DNA of 64,000 bases from Paracoccus tegillarcae (GCF_002847305.1 NZ_CP025408.1:1695001-1759000), one strand, 5' to 3'. Positions 22,234 to 31,069 are shown, counted from the first letter of the stretch. The notes: a model not told the origin generated them from the letters alone. Made by a program: numbers and translations.

Positions 22234-22710
22234 TCAACGTGGGATACGCAGCGGACGAGCGTCGAAGATCGTCTCCATCGAGAAAACGCCGGTGACGCGT
22301 TCCAGATCCATGTCCCCGATCAGCGCCTTGTAGCAGCGGTCATATCCCTCCATCGAGGTCGTGACCAGTTTGGCCATGTAGTCCCATTCGCCGCCAATCC
22401 GGTGAAATTCGGTGATCTCGGGGATTGATTCGACGCGGGCGCGGAATTTTCGTGACCAGGAATCGTCGTGATGGCGGGTGCGGATCATCATGAAGACGGT
22501 CAGGGCCAATCCGACCCTTGCCGCATCCAGAACGGCGCGGCTACCCTGCAGGACGCCCGCCTCTGTCAACCGTTGCAGGCGTCGCCAGCAGGCATTCTGT
22601 GACAGGCCGATCCGCTCGGCCAATGCACGTTGCGACAGGCTGGCATCCTGTTGCAGTGCCGCAAGGATGTTGTGGTCGATTTCATCGAGTTTTATCTGGT
22701 AGTCGTTCAT
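22234..22710 (-). CDS. Lrp/AsnC family transcriptional regulator
   Basis: A 158-residue regulator. The N-terminal winged helix (LDEIDHNILAALQQDASLS through RRLQRLTEAGVL) is followed by the RAM/AsnC ligand-binding beta-alpha-beta domain. The start at 22710 gives the standard MNDYQIKLDEIDHNIL; an in-frame ATG at 22752 would add 14 atypical AT-rich codons and overlap the divergent promoter. It is transcribed away from a class V aminotransferase with only 26 bases between the starts, so it most likely controls that gene in response to an amino acid. Confidence 0.9.
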   Translation of the reverse strand: MNDYQIKLDEIDHNILAALQQDASLSQRALAERIGLSQNACWRRLQRLTEAGVLQGSRAVLDAARVGLALTVFMMIRTRHHDDSWSRKFRARVESIPEITEFHRIGGEWDYMAKLVTTSMEGYDRCYKALIGDMDLERVTGVFSMETIFDARPLRIPR

Positions 22711-22739
22711 ATGATCTATTTTATATGGATATTTATATG
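22708..22739. promoter_or_regulatory. AT-rich divergent promoter between Lrp regulator and aminotransferase
   Basis: A short stretch, much richer in A and T than its surroundings, contains CATAT (22708-22712) and ATATG at 22723-22727 and 22735-22739. AT-rich half-sites of this sort are typical of Lrp/AsnC binding, and the regulator gene starts here. Site identity is inference. Confidence 0.4.
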
Positions 22740-24194
22740 AAGAAGAAATCATTTATTGCTTCGGGGCGTGTCAATCTATCGGAAATGCAGAAAGTGGGCG
22801 CGATGGATATCTTTGATCGGTTTCGGATGGGAGTTGGTGGTCTGGACGACCTGCATCAGGGCATGATTGGCCGTGATGCCGTGATCGAGGGGACGTTCGG
22901 GCCGCGCAAGATGATCTATGCCGATTATGTCGCCTCTGGGCGGGCGCATCGGCAGGTCGAGGATTTTGTCATGACCGAGGTGCTGCCCTGGTATGCGAAC
23001 AGCCATACCGAGGCCAGCCATTGCGGGTCCAGAATGACGCGGATGCGCCGTGCCGCGCGGGCCGAGATCCTGCGCTGCGTGAACGGTGGGGCAGAGCATG
23101 CGGCGATCTTTACCGGTTCCGGGGCGACATCTGGATTGAACCGATTGGTTCATCTGTTGGGTGTGGGATCGGGCTGGACCGTTCTGATCGGCCCTTATGA
23201 GCATCATTCGAACATCCTGCCCTGGCGCGAAAGCGGCGCGCGCGTGATCGAGATTGCCGAAGCTGCCGCGGGCGGGCCGGATATGAATTCGCTGCGCGTG
23301 GCACTCGCGGCGGCCAAAGGGCCGGTTCTGGGGTCATTTTCGGCCGCATCGAATGTCACCGGCGCGCTGACCGATGTGGCGGCAGTTACGGCGGCGCTGC
23401 AAGCGGGCGGCGCGAAAGTGGTCTGGGATTACGCCGGCGGCGCGCCCTATCTGCCCATCGATATGGGGCTGGGGATGGATGCGGTCGTGGTTTCGCCGCA
23501 TAAGTTCATCGGCGGGCCGGGTGCGTCTGGGGTGATGATCGTCCGGCGCGATACGGTGGTTTCGGACCGGCCGAGCCTGCCCGGCGGCGGCACCGTGCGG
23601 TTCGTCAACGATACCGCGCATGATTATGCGCTGTCGGTCGAGGCGCGCGAGGAAAGCGGCACGCCCAATGTGATCGGGGATATTCGCGCCGCGCTGGTCT
23701 TTGCGTTGAAGGATGCCATCGGTCAATCAGTGATCGACGCCCGAAACGCCGACTGGATGGCGCGGGCCCAGCGTCTGCGCGGGCTGCCCGATCTGCACCT
23801 GCTGGGCAGTCGAACGGCCCCGCGGCTGCCCATCCTGTCATTTCGCATCGGGGACGGGCAGGGCGGCTACATCCATCAGCAACTGGCGACCCGGATGCTG
23901 TCGGATCTGTACGGCGTGCAGGCGCGGGGCGGTTGTGCCTGCGCCGGACCCTATGTGCATCGGCTGCTGGGTATCGGCCTGGCCGAATCAGAGCGGCTGC
24001 GCGAGGCGATCCTGAGCGGTGATGAGATCAGAAAGCCGGGCTTTGTCCGCCTGAACCTGTGCTGGGCCGCGCCCGAGGAAGAGGTCGAAGCGATTCTGGA
24101 TGCCGTGGCTGACCTGGCGGTCAATGCGGCGCGCTATCTGGACAGCTATCAGGTCGATCCGGCAACGGCGATATTTTCGCCCGTCGCGGCCTGA
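22737..24194 (+). CDS. class V aminotransferase / cysteine desulfurase-like PLP enzyme
   Basis: About 485 residues of a fold-type I PLP enzyme. The Schiff-base lysine lies in VVVSPHKFIGGPG, a histidine-rich stretch (YEHHSNILPWRE) matches the SufS/NifS substrate-binding region, and a Cys-rich GGCACAGPY segment occupies the position of the persulfide loop. It could be a desulfurase or a selenocysteine lyase-like or aminotransferase enzyme; the divergent Lrp-type gene suggests an amino-acid substrate. The start is uncertain: ATG codons at 22737, 22785 and 22803 are all in frame, and the first 16 codons are AT-rich. Confidence 0.85.
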   Translation: MKKKSFIASGRVNLSEMQKVGAMDIFDRFRMGVGGLDDLHQGMIGRDAVIEGTFGPRKMIYADYVASGRAHRQVEDFVMTEVLPWYANSHTEASHCGSRMTRMRRAARAEILRCVNGGAEHAAIFTGSGATSGLNRLVHLLGVGSGWTVLIGPYEHHSNILPWRESGARVIEIAEAAAGGPDMNSLRVALAAAKGPVLGSFSAASNVTGALTDVAAVTAALQAGGAKVVWDYAGGAPYLPIDMGLGMDAVVVSPHKFIGGPGASGVMIVRRDTVVSDRPSLPGGGTVRFVNDTAHDYALSVEAREESGTPNVIGDIRAALVFALKDAIGQSVIDARNADWMARAQRLRGLPDLHLLGSRTAPRLPILSFRIGDGQGGYIHQQLATRMLSDLYGVQARGGCACAGPYVHRLLGIGLAESERLREAILSGDEIRKPGFVRLNLCWAAPEEEVEAILDAVADLAVNAARYLDSYQVDPATAIFSPVAA

Positions 24195-24920
24195 TCATTC
24201 GAGATCACCTTGATATTGCTTGGTCGCCGCCGGTGGATAGTGGCGCCGCACCTGCAGGTAGTCGCGCACCAATGCGGCCCGGCGGGGGCGAAAGCTGTCG
24301 CCGGTCACCTCGGCCGCGCTGATGCGATTGACGTGAAAGACGCGGTGATCCATGCGCAGCCGACAATGCGCCAGCAACATCAGCGAGCGTTCCGAATAGG
24401 ACAGGCCAAGCGGCCAGATGACCCGCTGCGTCTGATCACCCTTCAGGTCTGTATAGGTGATCTGGATGGCCTGCTCTTGCCAGCAGGCGTCACGCAGCAA
24501 CGCCAGTTCGATCTGCGCTGGAGCGCGTTCAGGCTGGTTGGAAAAGCTGTGCATGATGGCGTGCAGCGCCTGCTGCGACTGGCGCTCGGGCAGGGTGGCG
24601 ATGATGCGGGCCAGGGCAGCTTGGCCGGCATCGGTAAGATCGTCATCGCCGATCCGGCCCAGGGATTGTACAGCCAGATGCAGGGCCTCGATTTCCAGAC
24701 GTGAAAAGCTTTGCGGCGGCAAAGCCGGGTCTTCGGTCAGCGTATAGCCCAGCCCGGCTTCGCCATCGATCAGCGCCCCGCCGGCGCGCAAGGTGGCGAT
24801 GTCGCGATACAGTTGGCGTGGCGAGACGCCGGTTTCCTCTGCCAGCCGCGCCGCAGTGACGGGCGGCGTCAGCCGTCTGAGCACATCCATCAACCGCATC
24901 AGCCGGTCGGTCCGGGCCAT
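24195..24920 (-). CDS. YafY-type HTH/WYL-domain transcriptional regulator
   Basis: A 241-residue regulator with an N-terminal HTH_11 winged helix (MARTDRLMRLMDVLRRL; ARLAEETGVSPRQLYRDIATL) and a C-terminal WYL domain (about 140-215, with the ITYTDLKGDQTQRVIWPLGL core). WYL proteins sense nucleic-acid or small-molecule ligands and often control DNA-damage or defence genes, but many are local regulators. It is convergent with the aminotransferase with no gap and divergent from the GST gene (64 bp between starts), which it may control. Confidence 0.88.
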   Translation of the reverse strand: MARTDRLMRLMDVLRRLTPPVTAARLAEETGVSPRQLYRDIATLRAGGALIDGEAGLGYTLTEDPALPPQSFSRLEIEALHLAVQSLGRIGDDDLTDAGQAALARIIATLPERQSQQALHAIMHSFSNQPERAPAQIELALLRDACWQEQAIQITYTDLKGDQTQRVIWPLGLSYSERSLMLLAHCRLRMDHRVFHVNRISAAEVTGDSFRPRRAALVRDYLQVRRHYPPAATKQYQGDLE

Positions 24921-24984
24921 CCTGTCACCTTTTGTCAGCAGCGTGGGCGTAAACCATGCCCATCACAGGTATAGGAGACAAGTC

Positions 24985-25605
24985 GTGCTGACATTTTATC
25001 ATTCGCCCAACAGCCGCTCGACCAGCGTTGCAGAACTGATCGACGAACTGGGAATCGCTGATCAGATCAAGACGGTCGAGGTTTCGATTCCGCGGCAGGA
25101 CGGTTCAGGCGGCCCGGACGCGGCCAACCCACATCCCGAAAAGAAGGTGCCCTATCTGACCGATGGTGATGACTTCGTGCGTGAACGCGGGGCCATAATG
25201 TTGTACCTGACCGACCGTTTCGACAGCGCGCTGGGCCGGCCCGTGGGCGATCCGCAGCGCGGGCGGTATCTGTCCTGGCTGAGCTGGTATCAGGGCGTGT
25301 TTGAACCCGTCGCGATCCTGTCCTGGGCCGAGATCGATCACCCGGCCATCAAGGCCAGCCTGCGCGATTATGACACTGCGCTGCAGCGGCTGGACGAGGT
25401 GCTGTCAAAGCAGCCCTATCTGCTGGGCGATGACTTCAGCGCTGTTGATATGCTGTGTTCGGGGCCGTTTGCATGGTTCGGGGATCAGTTGCCCGCCACG
25501 CCGGCGGTCAAGGATTGGGTGGCGCGCTGCGTTGATCGCCCGGCCGCGAAACGCACGGCCGAGCGGGATGCGCAGGCAATGGCGGGCGCGACGGCTCAGG
25601 CCTGA
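24985..25605 (+). CDS. glutathione S-transferase family protein
   Basis: A 206-residue GST: N-terminal thioredoxin-like domain (starting LTFYHSPNSRSTSVAELIDELG, with the KVPYLTDGD cis-Pro segment near 53-61) and a C-terminal helical domain (GDDFSAVDMLCSGPF). The start is the GTG at 24985, placed 7 bases after AGGAGA; translation further upstream would run through the divergent WYL regulator. Likely a cytosolic glutathione transferase of detoxification. The last 10 bases overlap the convergent thioredoxin gene. Confidence 0.88.
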   Translation: MLTFYHSPNSRSTSVAELIDELGIADQIKTVEVSIPRQDGSGGPDAANPHPEKKVPYLTDGDDFVRERGAIMLYLTDRFDSALGRPVGDPQRGRYLSWLSWYQGVFEPVAILSWAEIDHPAIKASLRDYDTALQRLDEVLSKQPYLLGDDFSAVDMLCSGPFAWFGDQLPATPAVKDWVARCVDRPAAKRTAERDAQAMAGATAQA

Positions 25606-26009
25606 AGCGCGCGATCCAGCAATGCCTTGATGTCCTTCTGGGCCGTGCCGGCAATGATGCGGCCCAGTTCCTGATCACCGCGCAGGACGATCAGCGTAGA
25701 GCGGCGCGGAACGTTCAGATCGGTGACGATCTGGCTGTCTTTCCATTCGTCCCAATCGACCGGCATGAAGGTGATGCCCGCGTCATAGGCGGGGTCTTCT
25801 TCGCGCAGTGCTTCGATCACCCGGCCCTGGGCAGCGCAGGTCGTGCACCAGCTTGCCTTGAAGTCCAGAAACACGGTCTGGCCATCGGCCAGCGCGGTTT
25901 GCAGCGCCTCGGGCGTATAGGCGACATCCTTGCCCATTCCGGCCATCGCGGGCAGGGGCGCTGCCAGCGATATGGCGGCAGTGGCGATCATGAAATCACG
26001 GCGGTTCAT
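25596..26009 (-). CDS. Tat-exported thioredoxin-family protein
   Basis: A 137-residue protein with an N-terminal twin-arginine signal (NRRDFMIATAAISLAAPLP, then AMA) and a thioredoxin fold with the active-site motif WCTTC (Cys55, Cys58). It resembles the redox partner domain of DsbD/thiol:disulfide interchange proteins. It lies 18 bases downstream of ccdA, so reducing power from cytoplasmic thioredoxin would pass through CcdA to this periplasmic protein. Tat rather than Sec export for a small thioredoxin is notable. A CAGGAG ribosome site precedes the ATG. Confidence 0.88.
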   Translation of the reverse strand: MNRRDFMIATAAISLAAPLPAMAGMGKDVAYTPEALQTALADGQTVFLDFKASWCTTCAAQGRVIEALREEDPAYDAGITFMPVDWDEWKDSQIVTDLNVPRRSTLIVLRGDQELGRIIAGTAQKDIKALLDRALQA

Positions 26010-26027
26010 GGTGGAAACTCCTGTTGG

Positions 26028-26741
26028 TTAGATGGAAACGGAAAGGTCTTGCAGCCAGATGGGCAGGTTTTCGACCGCCCAGGTCTCGGCCCAATGCATC
26101 ACGCCCGACAACATCGCGATGCCGACGGCGATGAAGACGATGCCCAGAAACGGGCGGGCCTTGATAGCCAATGCCTGGGCGCGGGCGCGGTTGCGCATCA
26201 GGAAATTGCGTGCGCCATAGGCCAGCGCGAGGATGATTGTCGACACGCCGGCGGCAAAGGCCAGCATGATCGTTGCGGCCCAGATCAGGCTTTCGCCCTG
26301 ACTGGCCAGCGCAATGGCACCGCCGAGAGTGGGACCGATGCAAGGGCTCCAGGCGGCACCCAGCAACGCGCCGCCGGCTGCCTGTCCGGCCAGCCCTGCG
26401 CTTTGCGTCTGGTCGATGCGGCTGTCGGCGCGCATGGCCAGCCCGGCGGTCGCGGTCTGAAACACCGCGCCCATGCGCGGCAGCAACAGCGCGCTGCCGA
26501 ACAGGATCATGCCATAGGCGGCGATGGTGGTCAGCGTATCCTGGGTCAACCCGATCGCGCGACCAAACGCCGCGACACCCACGCCGAAAATCACGAAAGA
26601 GGCGCTCATCCCGGCGGCCAGCGCGACCGGGCCAAGCCGGTGCTGCGAGGTGGCCGAGGCCAGCACGATCGGCAGAACCGGCAGCACGCAGGGGTTGATC
26701 AGCGTCAGAAGGCCGGCGAGATAGGCAAAGATCAGGGTCAT
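26028..26741 (-). CDS. ccdA: CcdA/DsbD-type thiol-disulfide transmembrane protein
   Basis: A 237-residue inner-membrane protein with six predicted helices and the two redox cysteines of the family: PCVLP near residue 18 and SPCIGPTLGG near residue 132. CcdA shuttles electrons from cytoplasmic thioredoxin to periplasmic partners, for cytochrome c maturation or repair of oxidised proteins. The partner here is the next gene, a periplasmic thioredoxin. An inverted repeat upstream (26769-26795) may regulate the pair. Confidence 0.92.
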   Translation of the reverse strand: MTLIFAYLAGLLTLINPCVLPVLPIVLASATSQHRLGPVALAAGMSASFVIFGVGVAAFGRAIGLTQDTLTTIAAYGMILFGSALLLPRMGAVFQTATAGLAMRADSRIDQTQSAGLAGQAAGGALLGAAWSPCIGPTLGGAIALASQGESLIWAATIMLAFAAGVSTIILALAYGARNFLMRNRARAQALAIKARPFLGIVFIAVGIAMLSGVMHWAETWAVENLPIWLQDLSVSI

Positions 26742-26768
26742 GCAACGTCCTTATTTCCTGACAATTCG

Positions 26769-26795
26769 CACGATGTCACACTGCGTTACATCGTG
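26769..26795. promoter_or_regulatory. inverted repeat upstream of ccdA
   Basis: Perfect 8-base arms CACGATGT (26769-26776) and ACATCGTG (26788-26795), separated by 11 bases so centres of the arms are 19 bases apart, about two helix turns. It lies 28-54 bases upstream of the ccdA ATG, where a promoter would be expected. This geometry fits a dimeric HTH regulator such as an ArsR or MarR family protein; the regulator is not adjacent. Confidence 0.5.
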
Positions 26796-26882
26796 TTCGA
26801 TAACACCCGCGTGAGCAGGCTGCCGGGAATGGCTTGACAGGCGAAGGTCCGCGACGCTTAGATTTCGTCATAGTGAGGCGTA

Positions 26883-27434
26883 ATGCGTACCAGTTCTGTA
26901 TCCGTAAGATGGACCGGTTTGGTCGATCTGGACCGACAAATATTCGGTTTCCCCGACCGCACGTTCCTGCAACTCAGGCGAAAACTGCAGGCACTGCCGC
27001 AGCTTGGCTTGTCGAATGGACGGCTCTGCAGAGAATATCTGACCGAGGGATTGAGCGTTTGCTATATTCTCGCCCCGGACCGGGTCGGGACGCTGATCTG
27101 CATTGCCGGGATCAGACCGCCCGAAACCTTGTGGAACTGGACCGGAGCCGCGTATTGGGCGCAGCACACCATCAGCCTGATCGAGGCGATCAAGGATATG
27201 CCGCGCCAGCCCTGGGTCGCGCCCGTTCTGACTGGCGAGACCAGCGATGCCGGGATCAGTCTAAGTGACTATCGGCGCCGCTCGAACGAGGAACGCGAGG
27301 TGTTGCGCATGCGGGCACTGAATAACTGCCTGACCAACTATCTGGCGTTGGGGCAGCAGAACGGCACGGCGAGCACGAGAAAAGCGAGGGGGCAAAACTT
27401 TCCGGGCTTTCCCCCGAACGCCGCTGATCATTGA
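26883..27434 (+). CDS. hypothetical protein, unrecognised
   Basis: An ORF of 183 residues with a reasonable ribosome site (GAGG, 5 bases upstream). No signal peptide or membrane helix is evident. Residues 1-45 look structured (LVDLDRQIFGFPDRTFLQLR), followed by a hydrophobic core (GLSVCYILAPDRVGTLICIAGI) and a basic C-terminal half (SDYRRRSNEEREVLRMRALN). I do not recognise the family. Codon use is compatible with a real gene but it is less strongly biased than neighbours. It is divergent from ccdA and convergent with the aminotransferase gene. Confidence 0.6.
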   Translation: MRTSSVSVRWTGLVDLDRQIFGFPDRTFLQLRRKLQALPQLGLSNGRLCREYLTEGLSVCYILAPDRVGTLICIAGIRPPETLWNWTGAAYWAQHTISLIEAIKDMPRQPWVAPVLTGETSDAGISLSDYRRRSNEEREVLRMRALNNCLTNYLALGQQNGTASTRKARGQNFPGFPPNAADH

Positions 27435-27498
27435 AGCGCGGGCTGCTCGGTCGACCCCACCGCGCGGAAAACCCTATGCGGAGAGGTCTTGAGACGTA

Positions 27499-28680
27499 TC
27501 AGATACCGGCGTCGACAATCGCCCGCGCCAGAACCGGAACCGTGTCCTTGTTCAGCCCGGCGATGTTCAGCCGCGAATCGCCCACCATATAGATCGCCGC
27601 ATCGGCTTTCAGCGCCTCGACCTGTTCGGGCGTGGCACCGAGGCGCGAGAACATGCCGCGATGGTTGGCGATGAAATCGAAACGGTCGCTGCCTGACAGA
27701 TCGCGCAATTCGCCGGCCAGCTGCGTGCGCAGGCCCAGCATGGTGTTGCGCACCTCTTCCAGCTCGGCGGCCCAATCGGCGCGCAGTTCCGCGTCGGTCA
27801 GGATTGTTTCGACCACCCTCGCGCCGTGATCCGGTGGGAACGAAAAATTCTGCCGGTTCAGAAAGGCCATCGACCCCTGCGCCAGATCGCGCGCAGCCGT
27901 ATCGGTGCCAAGCGCCATCAGGATGCCGGTGCGTTCGCGGTAGATGCCGAAATTCTTGGAGCAGGACGCGGCGATCAGCACTTCGGGTAGCCGCGAGGCC
28001 AGCATTCGCGTGGCGGCGGCGTCTTCCTGCAGACCGTCACCAAAGCCCTGATAGGCCAGATCGATCAGCGGCACGGCGCCGGATTTTTCCAGGATCTCGG
28101 CGACCTCGGTCCACTGATCCATGCTCAGATTCGCACCGGTCGGGTTGTGGCAGCAGCCGTGCAGCAGCACGATGTCACCTTTGCCCGCCTTGGCGATATC
28201 GGCCTTCATCCCGTCGAAATCGACGCCGCGTGTTTCGTTGTCGAAGTAACGGTATTGGGTAAAGGGCAGACCCATGAATTTCATGATCGACAGGTGGTTC
28301 GGCCAGGTCGGATCCGAGACATGCACGGTGACGTCCGGGTTGGCCAGCCGCGCCAGTTCCAGCCCCTGCCGAATGGCACCCGTACCGCCGACAGATGCCA
28401 CGCTGGCCAGTCGGTCAGCCGGCACATCCTTCAGCACCATTTCCGCCATAGCCGCACGATATTCGGGCGTGCCGGCCAGCCCGGTATAGGCCTTGGTCGT
28501 CTGCTCATCCCAGATGCGCTGTTCGGCGGCCTTGACCGCGCGCATGACCGGGGTCACGCCCTGCGGGTCCTTGTAGACACCGACGCCAAGGTCGATCTTG
28601 CCCTGCCGGGTGTCGGCCTTGAACTCCTCGATCAGCATGAGGATCTTGTCGGGGTCTTGCGGTTTGAGGTTGGCTAGCAT
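27499..28680 (-). CDS. aromatic/aspartate amino-acid aminotransferase (class I)
   Basis: A 393-residue class I, subfamily Ib PLP aminotransferase of the AspC/TyrB type. It starts MLANLKPQDPDKILMLIEEF, has the IDLGVGVYKD segment and the GCCHNPTGANLS motif, the PLP lysine in SCSKNFGIYRERTG and the substrate-carboxylate Arg expected near the C-terminus. It transaminates aromatic and/or acidic amino acids with 2-oxoglutarate; which one is not separable by eye. It lies 3 bases downstream of sseA, so the two may share a transcript. Confidence 0.9.
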   Translation of the reverse strand: MLANLKPQDPDKILMLIEEFKADTRQGKIDLGVGVYKDPQGVTPVMRAVKAAEQRIWDEQTTKAYTGLAGTPEYRAAMAEMVLKDVPADRLASVASVGGTGAIRQGLELARLANPDVTVHVSDPTWPNHLSIMKFMGLPFTQYRYFDNETRGVDFDGMKADIAKAGKGDIVLLHGCCHNPTGANLSMDQWTEVAEILEKSGAVPLIDLAYQGFGDGLQEDAAATRMLASRLPEVLIAASCSKNFGIYRERTGILMALGTDTAARDLAQGSMAFLNRQNFSFPPDHGARVVETILTDAELRADWAAELEEVRNTMLGLRTQLAGELRDLSGSDRFDFIANHRGMFSRLGATPEQVEALKADAAIYMVGDSRLNIAGLNKDTVPVLARAIVDAGI

Positions 28681-28683
28681 CGC

Positions 28684-29538
28684 CTAGGCGTCTCCGGTTG
28701 CGATTTTAAGGTCGTCAAAGCTGCCCCATTCGGTCCAGCTTCCATCGTATAGCGAATGATTGCGGTGCCCGATTCGTTCGAGAGCCAGCGACAGGATCGC
28801 CGCTGTCATGCCAGAGCCGCAGGTGGTGATCACCGGCTTGTCCAGATCGACCCCGGCCGCCTTGAACGCGTCGCGCAGGGCATCCGCTTGTTTCATCGTG
28901 CCATCTGCGTTGAACAATCCGCCAAAGGGCAGGTTCTTTGAGCCGGGAATATGGCCCGAGCGCAGGCCGGGGCGCGGTTCGGGCGCATCGCCGCGAAAGC
29001 GTTCTGGGCTGCGGGCATCGACGATCTCATGATCGCCCAGCTTCGAGGCCGCCGCGACCTGCGTGACATCGCGCACCAGCCCCGCCTGCCGCTGCACGGT
29101 GATATGGCGGTCGCGCATCATCGGCGGCATGTCCTCGACCTCGCGGCCTTCGGCATGCCATTTGGCAAAGCCGCCATCCAGCACCGCAACATCGGTCTTG
29201 CCCATCAGCCGCAAGGTCCACCAGACCCGTGCGGCGCTGTGAATATCGGAATTGTCATAGATGACAACCTGATGCCCGTCGCCGATACCCATGGCGCGCA
29301 TCCGGCTGATGAACAGCTCGACCGGAGGTGCCATATGGGGCAGCGCGGACCGCTTGTCGGCGATTTCGTCGACGTCAAAGAAACGCGCACCGGGGATATG
29401 GGCGGCGTCATATTCGGCCTTTGCGTCGCGGCCCGTGGCCGGCATGTGACTGCTGGCGTCGATGACACGCAGATCGGGGTCGTTCAGGTGATCGGCCAGC
29501 CAGCCGGTAGAAACGAGCGTCTTGGGATCATCGGTCAT
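28684..29538 (-). CDS. sseA: 3-mercaptopyruvate sulfurtransferase
   Basis: A 284-residue protein with two rhodanese domains; the catalytic loop CGSGMTA carries Cys240. The CG[ST]G form distinguishes mercaptopyruvate sulfurtransferase from thiosulfate sulfurtransferase (CRKGVT). It transfers sulfur from 3-mercaptopyruvate, a cysteine transamination product, to thiol acceptors or cyanide. The start at 29538 gives the normal TLVSTGWLADHL beginning. Its close partner, an aminotransferase, could supply mercaptopyruvate from cysteine, an inference from context. Confidence 0.93.
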   Translation of the reverse strand: MTDDPKTLVSTGWLADHLNDPDLRVIDASSHMPATGRDAKAEYDAAHIPGARFFDVDEIADKRSALPHMAPPVELFISRMRAMGIGDGHQVVIYDNSDIHSAARVWWTLRLMGKTDVAVLDGGFAKWHAEGREVEDMPPMMRDRHITVQRQAGLVRDVTQVAAASKLGDHEIVDARSPERFRGDAPEPRPGLRSGHIPGSKNLPFGGLFNADGTMKQADALRDAFKAAGVDLDKPVITTCGSGMTAAILSLALERIGHRNHSLYDGSWTEWGSFDDLKIATGDA

Positions 29539-29606
29539 CTTGCCCTCTCGACTGGATTGGACAGGTGTTAGCAAGAAATTGCAGGCGTTTGAATGGTGAA
29601 ATCGCG

Positions 29607-30482
29607 TCAACGGCGCGCGAAGATGCCGGCCAGTGTGCCACGGCCCAATGCCCCCAGCTTTGCAAGCTTGCGATCTTCGGCGGCGAGGATGCCGGCGGTC
29701 TCGTATCCCAGCCGTGCCAGCGCCAGCATGGCGAATGACGGATAGCGCCAGCCCCAACGCTTTGCCAGCAAAGCAGTATTGCGACCGATCTGGCGGCGGC
29801 GATCCGGCGAATGGCCGCCGGTTTGAAAGGTGCGACCAAGGGCGCGCCATTCGCGGCGCTGCCCGATTGCGTGATCAAAAACATGCGCCCCCGCGACCCA
29901 GATCGACAGGTTTTCGGCGGCGGCGCGCAGGGCCATTTCCGTATCGACGTGATCGACGCCCAGCCCTTCGTCAAAGGCCCCCAGCCGCGCCAGAGCCGCC
30001 CGGCGCCAGATCGTCATCGAGTTGATCGCCATGGTCGTTTGACGGATGTCAGCAAATTCACGCGGCAAATGCTCCACGCGCCAGCGCCCCTGCAGCACCG
30101 CTGGCCGGCCCCGCAGGCCCGTTGCGCGATCGCGATAAATGGGTGCGACGGCGGCCACATCACTGCGCGCCAGCAGTGCCGCCACCTGAGGGTCGGCCAG
30201 CAATTCCGGCAGAACCGTTGCATCGCTGTCCTGATCGACGAAAACGACCAGATCGGTCCCTCCGCCAAGATGTTCCAGCGCGCGGTTATAGGCGCCCGCC
30301 AGCCCGCCTCTGTTGCCGTTGGCAATGCTGTCGGCGCCTGCAATCCTCGGGGTGGGCATGTCGGGGGTGTTTTCGACCACGACGACGCGCTGGGCCACGC
30401 GTGACAGTTGATCGACCAGCCCGCCGATGCGGCTGCCGCCCTCACCAAAGGTCACGATGACGGCGGCCAGGGACTGCGTCAC
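29607..30482 (-). CDS. family 2 glycosyltransferase (rhamnosyltransferase-like)
   Basis: A 291-residue GT-A fold transferase. The N-terminal AAVIVTFGEG strand and the metal-binding DQD motif (VVFVDQDSD) are those of WbbL/RfbF-type rhamnosyltransferases that use dTDP-sugars; NGNRGGLAGAYNRALE is the nucleotide-sugar contact region. No membrane span is evident. The start is a GTG at 30482, or a TTG one codon earlier, 4 bases after the smpB stop. No other polysaccharide genes are nearby, so its acceptor is unknown. Confidence 0.85.
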   Translation of the reverse strand: MTQSLAAVIVTFGEGGSRIGGLVDQLSRVAQRVVVVENTPDMPTPRIAGADSIANGNRGGLAGAYNRALEHLGGGTDLVVFVDQDSDATVLPELLADPQVAALLARSDVAAVAPIYRDRATGLRGRPAVLQGRWRVEHLPREFADIRQTTMAINSMTIWRRAALARLGAFDEGLGVDHVDTEMALRAAAENLSIWVAGAHVFDHAIGQRREWRALGRTFQTGGHSPDRRRQIGRNTALLAKRWGWRYPSFAMLALARLGYETAGILAAEDRKLAKLGALGRGTLAGIFARR

Positions 30483-30486
30483 CAAC

Positions 30487-30960
30487 TCAGCCCTGCTTCA
30501 GCAGCCGCTGCTTTTGACGGTTCCAGTCGCGCTTGGCGCTGGTCTCGCGCTTGTCAGCGACCTTCTTGCCCTTGGCCACGCCGATTTTCACCTTCACCAG
30601 ACCGCGATGGTTGAAATACATCACCAGCGGCACCAGCGTCATGCCTTCGCGCCCCGTTGCCTGCCACAGCCGCGCCAATTCCTTGCGGCTGACCAGCAGC
30701 TTGCGCTTGCGCCGCTCGTCATGGCCGAACACACCGGCATTGTTCAGGGCCCCGATGTAGCTGTTGATCAGCCACAATTCGCCCTGCTCGATGCTGGCAT
30801 AGGATTCGGCGATATTGGTCTGGCCCGTGCGCAGCGATTTCACTTCGGACCCGGTCAGCATGATGCCGCATTCCAGATCGTTTTCGATGAAATAATCGAA
30901 ACGCGCCCGCCGGTTTTCGGCGATCACCTTATAGTTCTTGTTTTCCGGTTCCTTGGCCAT
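30487..30960 (-). CDS. smpB: SsrA-binding protein SmpB
   Basis: A 157-residue partner of tmRNA in trans-translation rescue of stalled ribosomes. The signatures [20 protein letters not shown] and [14 protein letters not shown] are intact, and the basic C-terminal tail ([15 protein letters not shown]) that folds into the mRNA channel is complete. The start at 30960 is preceded by no overlap with the divergent ion-channel gene, 110 bases away. The gene is transcribed together with the downstream glycosyltransferase gene. Confidence 0.96.
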   Translation of the reverse strand: MAKEPENKNYKVIAENRRARFDYFIENDLECGIMLTGSEVKSLRTGQTNIAESYASIEQGELWLINSYIGALNNAGVFGHDERRKRKLLVSRKELARLWQATGREGMTLVPLVMYFNHRGLVKVKIGVAKGKKVADKRETSAKRDWNRQKQRLLKQG

Positions 30961-31069
30961 CCGCGTCAGATAGGCTTGCGGCGTCAGCCTGTAAAGGGAT
31001 GGCGCTGGACGATTGAGGTTGTTCGCCTGCCTGGGCAAGTGCTTTAAGAGTGCGGGAAAGGGGTGCCAG

